Origin: CAVWSM01 sp963798505
Lineage (GTDB): Bacteria > Actinomycetota > Actinomycetes > Jiangellales > Jiangellaceae
Length of the DNA stretch: 64,000 nt
NCBI GenBank assembly: GCA_963798505.1
Contig: CAWCTX010000019.1
Coordinates: 62,001-126,000 of the forward strand
Direction of reading: 5' to 3'
Shown here: positions 57,687-64,000 of the stretch, in pieces
Layout: every line of letters begins with the position of its first letter
Numbering within the stretch: position 1 is the stretch's first letter
Made by a program: the position numbers and the translations under genes
Notes under the pieces: model-generated
Databases searched by the model: none
What the model was told of the DNA's origin: nothing
The model's input: the letters and a program-made list of their open reading frames with translations, nothing else

Positions 57687-58567
57687 ACGTTGGCGAGCGA
57701 CTCGACGGCCTGCTCGGCGGCCTCGACGACGTTGGTGAGGAGCATCGCCCGGGTCATCGGGCCTACGCCGCCCGGCATCGGCGCGACCCAGGCCGCGACC
57801 TCGTAGGTGCTCGGGTGCACGTCGCCGACGAGCCCCTCGTCGGTGCGGGTGATGCCGACGTCGAGCACGGCCGCGCCGGGCTTGACCATGGCTCCGGTGA
57901 CTAGACCGGGGACGCCGGCCGCGGCCACGACGATGTCGGCCCGACGCACATGCGCGGCAATGTCGCGCGTGCCCGTGTGGCACAGGGTTACGGTCGCGTT
58001 CTCCTGGCGCCGAGTCAGCAGCAGGCCAAGGGGACGACCGACGGTGACACCGCGGCCGATGATGCAGACCTCGGCGCCTGCGATGGGGACGTCGTGCCGC
58101 TGGAGCAGGTCGACGATGCCTCGCGGCGTGCACGGCAGCGGCGCCTGCTGTCCGAGGACGAGCTTGCCGAGGTTGGTCGGGTGCAGGCCGTCGGCGTCCT
58201 TGTGCGGATCGACGATCTCGAGCACCTGGTTGGCGTCCAACCCGCGCGGCAGCGGAAGCTGGACGATGTAGCCGGTGCACTCAGGATTGGCATTGAGCTC
58301 CCGGACAGCCTGCTCGACCTGCTCCTGCGTGGCGTCGACGGGCAAGTCGACTCGAATGCTCGTGATGCCCACCTCGGCGGTGTCGCGGTGCTTGCCCGCC
58401 ACGTATGCCCGGCTGCCGGGGTCGTCTCCGACGAGTACCGTGCCCAGGCCCGGATGCACCCCGCGCGCGCCAAGCCGCTCGACCCGCTCGCGCAGGTCGG
58501 CCTTGATCGCGGCCGCGGCCGCTCTGCCGTCGAGGATCTGGGCACCCACAGGCCCCGAGTCTGTCAT
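57683..58567 (-). CDS. folD: Bifunctional methylenetetrahydrofolate dehydrogenase/cyclohydrolase
   Basis: A 294-residue protein from ATG 58567. Signatures: GLGTVLVGDDPGSRAYVAGK with the substrate Tyr/Lys (AYVAGKH), QLPLPRGLDANQVLEIVDPH (PLP motif), KDADGLHPTNLG, CTPRGIVDLL, IIGRGVTVGRPLGLLL for NADP, and GDVHPSTYEVAAWVAPMPGG at the end. Interconverts one-carbon folates and supplies 10-formyl-THF to PurN and PurH upstream. The apparent fusion with DoxX in the same frame is due to an indel in DoxX. Confidence 0.96.
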   Translation of the reverse strand: MTDSGPVGAQILDGRAAAAAIKADLRERVERLGARGVHPGLGTVLVGDDPGSRAYVAGKHRDTAEVGITSIRVDLPVDATQEQVEQAVRELNANPECTGYIVQLPLPRGLDANQVLEIVDPHKDADGLHPTNLGKLVLGQQAPLPCTPRGIVDLLQRHDVPIAGAEVCIIGRGVTVGRPLGLLLTRRQENATVTLCHTGTRDIAAHVRRADIVVAAAGVPGLVTGAMVKPGAAVLDVGITRTDEGLVGDVHPSTYEVAAWVAPMPGGVGPMTRAMLLTNVVEAAEQAVESLANV

Positions 58568-58571
58568 CCCA

Positions 58572-58592
58572 CCCGGGGGCTCCGCCCCCGGG
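58572..58592. terminator. GC hairpin between doxX and folD
   Basis: CCCGGGGGC-TCC-GCCCCCGGG, a perfect 9-bp stem with a 3-base loop. Read on the minus strand it follows the doxX stop (58633) and ends about 5 bases before the folD ATG. It could terminate the doxX transcript, and by its position could also occlude the folD ribosome-binding region. Confidence 0.6.
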
Positions 58593-58632
58593 AACCCCCG
58601 AAGAACACCGCCGCCCCGCCCCCGCTCGAAAA

Positions 58633-59056
58633 TCAATCCACCGTGAAGACCGAGTCGGTGATGTGCAGCCCGAGGTCGTCGCCGAACTTGGCATAGAAGA
58701 CGAAGATCATCAGCGCGGCGCCGAGCAGGGCGATGTCCTTGTTGAACTGCGACCATCTCCATCATCCGCGACTGCTGGTCGGTCTCTCTCCAGAAGCCGT
58801 GCATCAGGACCGCCGTCGGGAGCAGGAATATGGCGATGAAGAGGGCGCCAAGGTCGGCCCAGATGCCGAACAGGATCATCAGCCCGCCCACGATGATGAG
58901 CACGCCGCTGCCCACCACAGCAAGCCGCGCCATCGGCACGCCCTTGGCCTGCGCGTACCCGGTGGCCATCTTCTCCCCGAGCAGGTGGAAGGAGACGCCG
59001 GAGCTGATGAAGAGCGCGGCAAACAAGATCCGCCCGATGAGAAGTACGACGTCCAT
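58633..59056 (-). CDS. DoxX family membrane protein, one frameshift
   Basis: ATG 59056 opens VVLLIGRILFAALFISSGVS, the first DoxX helix. HLLGEKMATGYAQAKGVPMA, VVGSGVLIIVGGLMILFGIW and LGALFIAIFLLPTAVLMHGF form the other helices, and WRETDQQSRMMEMV is the typical loop. An indel near 58753 shifts the last helix; in the corrected frame it ends with the stop at 58633-58635. About 140 residues. DoxX-like proteins are often linked with membrane redox; no specific role. Inserted between purH and folD. Confidence 0.82.
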
Positions 59057-59162
59057 CGCGCACCGTCCTGTGACGAAGCAAATATTGCGGGGACAACTTC
59101 TTAGCGGATCTTGTCACGCTTTGTGCTCATGCGGAAGCCCCACGTGACGAGGGCCAATCGCC

Positions 59163-60719
59163 TCAGTGGAAGAAGTGGCGGGTCCCGGTGAGGTACATGG
59201 TCATGCCGGCTTCCTGGGCCGCCGCGATGACCTCGTCGTCGCGCACGGACCCGCCCGGCTGGACCACCGCCCGTACGCCGCCGTCGGCCAGCACCTGAAG
59301 ACCGTCGGGGAACGGGAAGAATGCGTCCGACGCGGCCACCGCGCCGGCCGCCCGCTCGCCGGCCCGCGCCACCGCCAGCCGCGCGGAGTCGACCCGGTTG
59401 ACCTGCCCCATGCCGACGCCGACCGACGCGCCGTCGGAAGCGAGCAGGATCGCGTTGGACTTCACCGAGCGGCAGGCCCGCCACGCGAACGCGAGGTCGG
59501 CCAGCGTCGCCTCGTCGGCCGGCTCTCCGGACACGAGGCGCCACGACGACGGGTCGTCGCCCTCTGCCTGGAACACGTCGGGGTGCTGCATCAGCAAGCC
59601 GCCCGAGATCGGCCGTGTCTCGGCCCCGCGGTGCCGCCGAGGAGCCTTGAGCAGCCGGACGTTCTTCTTCTGCTGCAAGACCTCCAACGCGTCCGCGTCG
59701 AAGTCCGGCGCGACGACGACCTCGGTGAACACGTCCGCCACCTGCTCGGCCATCGCCCTCGTCACCGGGTGGTTGCTGGCGATCACGCCGCCGAATGCGG
59801 ACACCGGATCGCAGGCGTGCGCCTTGCGGTGCGCCTGCGCCACGTCGTCGCCGATTGCGATGCCGCAGGGGTTGGTGTGCTTGATGATCGCGACCGCTGG
59901 CGCGTCGAAGTCGTAAGCCGCCCGGTGCGCAGCATCCGCATCGACGTAGTTGTTGTAGGACATCTCCTTGCCGTGCAGCTGCTCGGCCTGAGCCAGGCCG
60001 TCGGGTCCGAAGCCCTGCCGGTAGAGCGCGGCCGGCTGGTGCGGGTTCTCGCCGTACCTCAGCACGGCTGCGCGATCCCACGTACCGCCGATCCACGCGG
60101 GGAACCCGGTGCCCTCATCGGATGGGGCGACGACGTTGCCCATCCAGGAGGCCACATGCACGTCGTAGGTCGCCGTGTGAACGAACGCCGCGGCCGCGAG
60201 GGCCTGGCGCTGGGCCAGGGTGAACCCGCCGGCCCGTACCGCCTCGACCACGTCGGGGTAGCGCTCCGGCGAGACCACGACGGCGACCGACGCGTGGTTC
60301 TTGGCGGCAGCGCGCACCATGGCCGGCCCGCCGATGTCGATCTGCTCGATGGACTCGTCCTGGCTGGCGCCGGACATCACGGTGGCCGTGAATGGGTAGA
60401 GGTTGACGACCACGAGGTCGAACGGCTCGATGCCCAGGTCGGCGAGCTGCGCGCGGTGCGACTCGAGCCGCAGGTCGGCGAGGATGCCCGCATGCACCCG
60501 CGGGTGCAGCGTCTTGACCCGCCCGTCGAGGCACTCCGGAAACCCGGTGAGCTCCTCGACCTGCGTGACCGGGACGCCGGCTGCGGCGATGCGCGCTGCC
60601 GTCGACCCCGTGGAGACGATCGACACGCCCGCCCCATGCAGTCCCCGGGCCAGCTCGTCGAGCCCCGTCTTGTCGTACACGCTCACAAGCGCGCGCTGGA
60701 TCGGACGCTGGTCGCTCAC
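59163..60719 (-). CDS. purH: AICAR transformylase / IMP cyclohydrolase
   Basis: A complete 518-residue bifunctional enzyme. The N-terminal IMP cyclohydrolase (MGS-like) domain has ALVSVYDKTGLDELARGL, GVSIVSTGSTAARIA and DGRVKTLHPRVHAGIL. The C-terminal transformylase has LRYGENPHQPAALYRQGF, AIIKHTNPCGIAIGD, DPVSAFGGVIASN and RSVKSNAILLASDGASVGVG with the conserved Lys/Asn set. It catalyses the last two steps of IMP synthesis. ATG 60719 overlaps the purN stop (ATGA). Unbroken. Confidence 0.97.
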   Translation of the reverse strand: MSDQRPIQRALVSVYDKTGLDELARGLHGAGVSIVSTGSTAARIAAAGVPVTQVEELTGFPECLDGRVKTLHPRVHAGILADLRLESHRAQLADLGIEPFDLVVVNLYPFTATVMSGASQDESIEQIDIGGPAMVRAAAKNHASVAVVVSPERYPDVVEAVRAGGFTLAQRQALAAAAFVHTATYDVHVASWMGNVVAPSDEGTGFPAWIGGTWDRAAVLRYGENPHQPAALYRQGFGPDGLAQAEQLHGKEMSYNNYVDADAAHRAAYDFDAPAVAIIKHTNPCGIAIGDDVAQAHRKAHACDPVSAFGGVIASNHPVTRAMAEQVADVFTEVVVAPDFDADALEVLQQKKNVRLLKAPRRHRGAETRPISGGLLMQHPDVFQAEGDDPSSWRLVSGEPADEATLADLAFAWRACRSVKSNAILLASDGASVGVGMGQVNRVDSARLAVARAGERAAGAVAASDAFFPFPDGLQVLADGGVRAVVQPGGSVRDDEVIAAAQEAGMTMYLTGTRHFFH

Positions 60720-61327
60720 GGGACGGTGACCTTTCTGCCTTCGATGGTGAGCCCTTCACGGGCGATGCGGCCGACCCACTCGACGAGCAGGCGGCGCTCG
60801 ACAACCTTGATGCGCTCGTGCAGCGTCGCTTCGTCGTCGCTCGCCTGCACGGGCACCGCGGCCTGGGCGATGATCGGGCCGGTGTCGACGCCGGAGTCGA
60901 CGACGTGGAACGTACAGCCGGTGACCTTGACGCCGTAGGCCAGCGCGTCGCGCACTCCGTGCGTGCCGGGGAACGACGGCAGCAGGGCGGGGTGCGTGTT
61001 GAGCACGCGACCCGCGTGGGCGTCGAGCACGGCCGGGCCGAGCAGCCGCATGAAGCCCGCGGAGACGACGTAGTCGGGATCGAACGAGTCGATCACCCCG
61101 GCGAATGCCTTGTCCCAGGCTGCTCGGTCCAGGTGGTCCTGTGGTGCCACGACGAAGGTCGGGACGTTTGCCTTTTCGGCGATGTCCAGGCCGCCGATGC
61201 CCCCACGGTCGGCCCCGACGGCGACGACCCGGGCACCGTACGCGTCGTCGCCGCAGGCGTCGAGCAGCGCGGCGAGATTGCTGCCCGTGCCGGACACCAG
61301 CACCACCAGCCGGGCAGGCTGGGCCAT
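60716..61327 (-). CDS. purN: Phosphoribosylglycinamide formyltransferase
   Basis: A complete 203-residue protein: LVVLVSGTGSNLAALLDACG, VSAGFMRLLGPAVLDAHAGR with VLNTHPALLPSFPGTHGVRD (the catalytic Asn, His and loop), and VDSGVDTGPIIAQAAVPVQA with the essential Asp. Transfers formyl from 10-formyl-THF to GAR. The purN-purH order, with PerM nearby and divergent from the DUF4190-like gene, matches other actinobacteria. ATG 61327 with AAGGAG upstream. Confidence 0.96.
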   Translation of the reverse strand: MAQPARLVVLVSGTGSNLAALLDACGDDAYGARVVAVGADRGGIGGLDIAEKANVPTFVVAPQDHLDRAAWDKAFAGVIDSFDPDYVVSAGFMRLLGPAVLDAHAGRVLNTHPALLPSFPGTHGVRDALAYGVKVTGCTFHVVDSGVDTGPIIAQAAVPVQASDDEATLHERIKVVERRLLVEWVGRIAREGLTIEGRKVTVP

Positions 61328-61433
61328 GACAAGGCTCCTTCACGAGCGAGTCCGCGGCGGACCCGGTCCGGTCCGCGGCAGGGGTCACGGGGAGGATATC
61401 TGTCGCCTAGCCATCAACCGCCAAGGAGCCGAC

Positions 61434-61931
61434 GTGCCCGACCAGGATCCGTACGCCGTGCCGCCGGACGTCGCGGACGGCGCTGCGGAGCCGCACCCGG
61501 AGCTGGGTAGCGCGCCGGCCTATCCCCCGTACGGGACCTCGGCGGGCATGAGCGGTGGCCCGTCCCCACAGGAGCGCGCGGCGGCGCTGCGCCGGACCCG
61601 CGTGACACTGGTGATCGCGATGGTGGCGCTGCCGCTGTCGGTGATTGCCGCGCCGGTCGGCCTGGCCCTGGGCGTGTTCGCGGTGGCGCGGATCGTCAAG
61701 GATCGCCCGGCCGTGCGCAGGGCGCGGTTGGGCGCGGCGGCGGAGGTCATCCCACTGGTCACCGCGGTCGCGGCGATGGTGATCGGGCTCGTCATGACGG
61801 CGCTGATCGCATTCTTCGCCGCCGAGGTGCTGGACTATCGCGCCTGCCTCGACGGGGCCAACACGGTCATCGCGGAGGACAAGTGCGAGCAGGCGTTCCT
61901 CGACAGCCTCCGCGACCGGTGGCCCGGCTAG
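61434..61931 (+). CDS. DUF4190-like small membrane protein
   Basis: GTG 61434 has CAAGGAG upstream. 165 residues. A cytoplasmic tail rich in Pro, Tyr and Asp (DQDPYAVPPD, PAYPPYGTSA) is followed by two membrane segments: VTLVIAMVALPLSVIAAPVG with LALGVFAVARI, and VIPLVTAVAAMVIGLVMTAL with IAFFAAEVL. A short outside tail contains two Cys (YRACLDG, DKCEQAF) that may form a disulfide. Function unknown. Divergent from purN and convergent with the PerM gene. Confidence 0.75.
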   Translation: MPDQDPYAVPPDVADGAAEPHPELGSAPAYPPYGTSAGMSGGPSPQERAAALRRTRVTLVIAMVALPLSVIAAPVGLALGVFAVARIVKDRPAVRRARLGAAAEVIPLVTAVAAMVIGLVMTALIAFFAAEVLDYRACLDGANTVIAEDKCEQAFLDSLRDRWPG

Positions 61932-61938
61932 CCGCGTT

Positions 61939-61993
61939 TCGACGCAACGCTACCCAGCGTCGATAGGTTCGACGCTGCGTGTCGTTGCGTCGA
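61939..61993. terminator. Nested double inverted repeat between convergent genes
   Basis: Outer arms TCGACGCAACG (61939-61949) and CGTTGCGTCGA (61983-61993) are perfect 11-bp complements. An inner perfect 9-bp pair CAGCGTCGA (61955-61963) and TCGACGCTG (61969-61977) closes a 5-base loop. It begins 7 bases after the DUF4190-like stop and includes the end of the PerM gene. It likely terminates both. Confidence 0.65.
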
Positions 61994-63170
61994 TTACCGT
62001 GAGGCGACCTCGGCGGATGGCCAGCGCCAGGGTCGCGGCGAGCGCAGTGATCGCCACCTCGGCGGCGGTGAGCAGCGCGAACGGGAGGATGCCTGGTCCC
62101 ACCTCGGCGAGCCGCCCGGGGCCAGCTGCGCCGCCGGAAAGCGCGGCGAGGCCGGCCATCACCAGCCCGGCAATCAGTCCAGCGCCGAGGGCGTCGCAGA
62201 TGCGGTCGACGAGCGACCTGTCGCCGCCCGTCTTGTGCAGGATGACCGCGGCCAGAACACCGGCCGCAATCGGGATCGCAAGCACGACAAACCCCACCGT
62301 GCCGGTGCTGTCGGCGGGCAGGCCGGCGAGCACGGGCAGGGCCGGCACCGCGCCGAGGCGGACCTCGAACGGCGAGACGAGCGTGCCAGACCCGACGGCG
62401 AACCCCGCACCGACGGCGTAGGCGCCCGCCCAGACCGCCGCGTTGGGCAGCAGTGACGCCCCCAGCAGCGTGACGAGCAGGCCGCCCGTGACCCCGGCGT
62501 CGAGCGACCTCGTCAGCTCGGTGACCTGACCGAAGTGGGCCACCAGCGACAGCGCGACCAGTGCCGCTCCCCCGGCGACGATCATCACCGCCGCGGCGCC
62601 GCCCGCGGAGAGCACCGATCGCGGCCTCGAGGGCAGCAGGCCGACCACGGCCGCGAGCAACCCGCACTCGACGGCGACTCCGGCGGCCGCGGCAACCGCC
62701 GCCAGCAGGCCGGTGAGCAACGCAGCCATCGGCTGCGCGGCGCTGCCCGTAGCGGCCGCGATGGCTCCACCGCCGAGGCCGTACACCGCCGCCATCACCA
62801 GCACGACGGAAGCGGCCTGCGCGGCGGCCATGACGCCCGAGACGTGCGTCGCCCAGCGCGCGGCGTGGAAGACCAAGAGGGCCAGCGGGAGCGCCAGCCC
62901 CCAGGGCGCCACCATGATGACGCCGGTGCCGGCGTCGACCGGAACGCGGTGCGCCACCAGCCACGCGTCAGCGCCGAGACTCAGCACCGACCCGAGCGGC
63001 TGCTCGGCTCCGCCCGCGAGCCAGGCCGCTACGACCGGCAGGGTCAGCAGGGCCAGACCGGCGATCAGCGCCCAGACTGTCGCGACGACGGCCGCCAGCC
63101 ACGGCGCCCGGGGTCGGGCACCGGAGCGGCGCAGCAGAGGCGTGGCGAGCAGTTCGGACACTCGGCCCAT
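61950..63170 (-). CDS. PerM/DUF6350 integral membrane protein
   Basis: 406 residues from ATG 63170; the ATG at 63206 is possible and adds 12 residues. About ten to twelve membrane helices of Ala/Leu/Val, such as AVVATVWALIAGLALLTLPV, APWGLALPLALLVFHAARWA, ASVVLVMAAVYGLGGGAIAA and ILPFALLTAAEVAITALAAT. The family member in Mycobacterium tuberculosis (PerM) lies beside purN-purH, as here, and is implicated in cell division under stress. Identification combines topology and synteny; sequence motifs are weak. Confidence 0.75.
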   Translation of the reverse strand: MGRVSELLATPLLRRSGARPRAPWLAAVVATVWALIAGLALLTLPVVAAWLAGGAEQPLGSVLSLGADAWLVAHRVPVDAGTGVIMVAPWGLALPLALLVFHAARWATHVSGVMAAAQAASVVLVMAAVYGLGGGAIAAATGSAAQPMAALLTGLLAAVAAAAGVAVECGLLAAVVGLLPSRPRSVLSAGGAAAVMIVAGGAALVALSLVAHFGQVTELTRSLDAGVTGGLLVTLLGASLLPNAAVWAGAYAVGAGFAVGSGTLVSPFEVRLGAVPALPVLAGLPADSTGTVGFVVLAIPIAAGVLAAVILHKTGGDRSLVDRICDALGAGLIAGLVMAGLAALSGGAAGPGRLAEVGPGILPFALLTAAEVAITALAATLALAIRRGRLTVIDATTRSVEPIDAG

Positions 63171-63300
63171 CGTTGCAACGGCGCGCCACGGGAGGGGTGA
63201 GGACACGCCGGTCGGCCTGTCGGGGCTGTCGGGGAGGATGAGTGCAACCGATCAGCCCGCTCGCGCGTCGCGACAGGTGACGATCCAGTGGGAGGTGCGT

Positions 63301-63792
63301 GTGACGCCCGACGAGTTCGACGCCTTCTATGAGGGCTCGGCGCGCCGGCTGATCGGGCAGGTCTATGCCATGACAGGCGACCTGGCCGAGGCACAGGACC
63401 TCGTGCACGAGGCATTCGTACGGGCGTGGGACAAGGGGCGCCGGCTCGAGTCGGTGGACAACCCCGAGGCGTGGGTGCGTACGGTCGCCGTGCGCCTCGC
63501 GACCAGTCGCTGGCGGCGCGGTCGTACGGCAGTCAAGGCCTATCGCAAGCACGGCCCGCCGCCTGACACACCCGCCCACTCACCCGACCACGTCGCGCTC
63601 GTCGCGGCGCTCGAGCAGATCCCCGAGGCCCAGCGCATCGCCGTGGTCCTGCACCATCTCTGCGACCTGTCCGTCGAGCAGGTCGCCGCCGAGACAGGCG
63701 CCCCCGTCGGCACCGTCAAGGCCCGGCTGTCCCGCGGCCGGGCCGCACTCGCCGCTCTTCTCGACGACTCCGCGGAGGTGGGTCATGCGTGA
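63301..63792 (+). CDS. SigE-family ECF RNA polymerase sigma factor
   Basis: GTG 63301 has GGGAGG at 63292-63297. 163 residues. Region 2 is FDAFYEGSARRLIGQVYAMT with GDLAEAQDLVHEAFVRAWDK and the NPEAWVRTVAVRLATSRWRR block. Region 4 is VAALEQIPEAQRIAVVLHHL with CDLSVEQVAAETGAPVGTVK and ARLSRGRAALAALL. Lacks a regulatory C-terminal domain. Its 3' end overlaps the next gene by 8 bases; that gene encodes a membrane protein, a likely cognate anti-sigma factor. Confidence 0.9.
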   Translation: MTPDEFDAFYEGSARRLIGQVYAMTGDLAEAQDLVHEAFVRAWDKGRRLESVDNPEAWVRTVAVRLATSRWRRGRTAVKAYRKHGPPPDTPAHSPDHVALVAALEQIPEAQRIAVVLHHLCDLSVEQVAAETGAPVGTVKARLSRGRAALAALLDDSAEVGHA

Positions 63793-64000
63793 GCTCGACC
63801 TGCACCGGTCGCTGTCCGAGATCGCCTACTCGGCGGGCGTCGCGGCCCACCCCGGGCGTGGTGCCGAGGTCCGCGCGGCCGGCGTACGGCGCCGGCGTCG
63901 GCGTACTGCATTGGTCGCGGCCGGCAGCGCGGTCGTCGTGGCCGCCACTGCGGTCGGGGCGCTGGCGCTTTCGCCGATCGGTGACGACTCGACGCAGCCG
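63785..64000 (+). CDS. Putative membrane anti-sigma factor, N-terminal part
   Basis: 72 codons are visible; the window ends inside the gene. ATG 63785 overlaps the sigma-factor stop (8 bases). It starts MRELDLHRSLSEIAYSAGVA with a His/Arg-rich stretch (RRRRRRT), then a hydrophobic helix TALVAAGSAVVVAATAVGAL before an outside segment. This topology, and tight coupling to an ECF sigma gene, suggest a sigma-binding cytoplasmic tail. There is no zinc-binding HxxxCxxC in the visible part. Confidence 0.6.
   Translation, partial: MRELDLHRSLSEIAYSAGVAAHPGRGAEVRAAGVRRRRRRTALVAAGSAVVVAATAVGALALSPIGDDSTQP

Noticed and set aside
57683..59056. Apparent DoxX-FolD fusion
   Set aside because: The linker is an out-of-frame, low-complexity segment crossing a GC hairpin; folD has its own ATG at 58567 and DoxX ends at 58633 after one frame correction.
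59166..60938. Open frame of 590 codons on the plus strand across purH/purN
   Set aside because: Antisense shadow of purH; composition dominated by Val, Asp, Arg and Gly without a family match.

Overview
The window is high-GC (about 70%) actinobacterial chromosome. The content fits a Nocardioidaceae-like or related actinomycete, inferred from gene content only: two 13E12-type DUF222/HNH genes, F420/LLM and DDN-type oxidoreductases, a MacS-like sensor kinase, PerM next to purN-purH, a GHMP/Leloir cluster with the actinobacterial galT, many GTG/TTG starts and many NTGA stop/start overlaps. I see no tRNA, rRNA, CRISPR array, integrase or transposase, and no stretch over 300 bases without a gene.

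Layout. 1-10 kb: end of a truncated haemoglobin, a DHFR-like gene, DUF1801, AraC regulator, thioesterase, a MacS-like two-component pair, YiaA/B protein, LLM oxidoreductase, PrmC-like methyltransferase, the first DUF222/HNH gene. 10-21 kb: minus-strand genes dominated by nucleoside uptake and salvage. BmpA, the NupO-type ATPase, two permeases and cytidine deaminase run as one operon; thymidine phosphorylase lies further along the same strand, separated from cdd by a plus-strand P450 and a secreted beta-propeller. 21-29 kb: acyl-CoA mutase large subunit, membrane-anchored HExxH protease, Uma2 nuclease, MgtA-like mannosyltransferase, and sdhCDAB. 29-45 kb: accessory region with many small regulators and enzymes (BTAD regulator, TetR with hydrolase, two AraC, VOC, GAF-ANTAR, STAS, ArsR-SRPBCC, PCD-VOC). 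45-49 kb: second DUF222/HNH gene, DDN reductase, 2'-5' RNA ligase, trpS. 50-55 kb: CNNM transporter and galT-galK-galM-MBL. 55-63 kb: central metabolism on the minus strand (purN, purH, doxX, folD, DUF3017, icd, mdh), then PerM. The end carries an ECF sigma factor and the start of a putative anti-sigma factor.

Reading-frame quality. About 26 genes, many of them conserved housekeeping genes, are broken by one to four single-base indels, while the downstream protein remains recognisable in another frame. After frame repair, several genes end exactly at a canonical ATGA, GTGA or TTGA overlap with the next gene. I therefore treat the breaks as probable sequence or assembly errors and give whole-gene coordinates spanning them, not pseudogenes. 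The exact indel positions are my estimates.

The most interesting non-coding signals are an 18-base TetR-type operator found twice in opposite orientation around the tetR/hydrolase pair, a dispersed palindromic repeat of which one copy lies inside a coding region, a duplicated-arm hairpin between two convergent genes, a perfect 17-bp hairpin between bmpA and its ATPase gene, an AT-rich palindrome before the ArsR gene, and an SOS-box-like site over the start of the second DUF222 gene.
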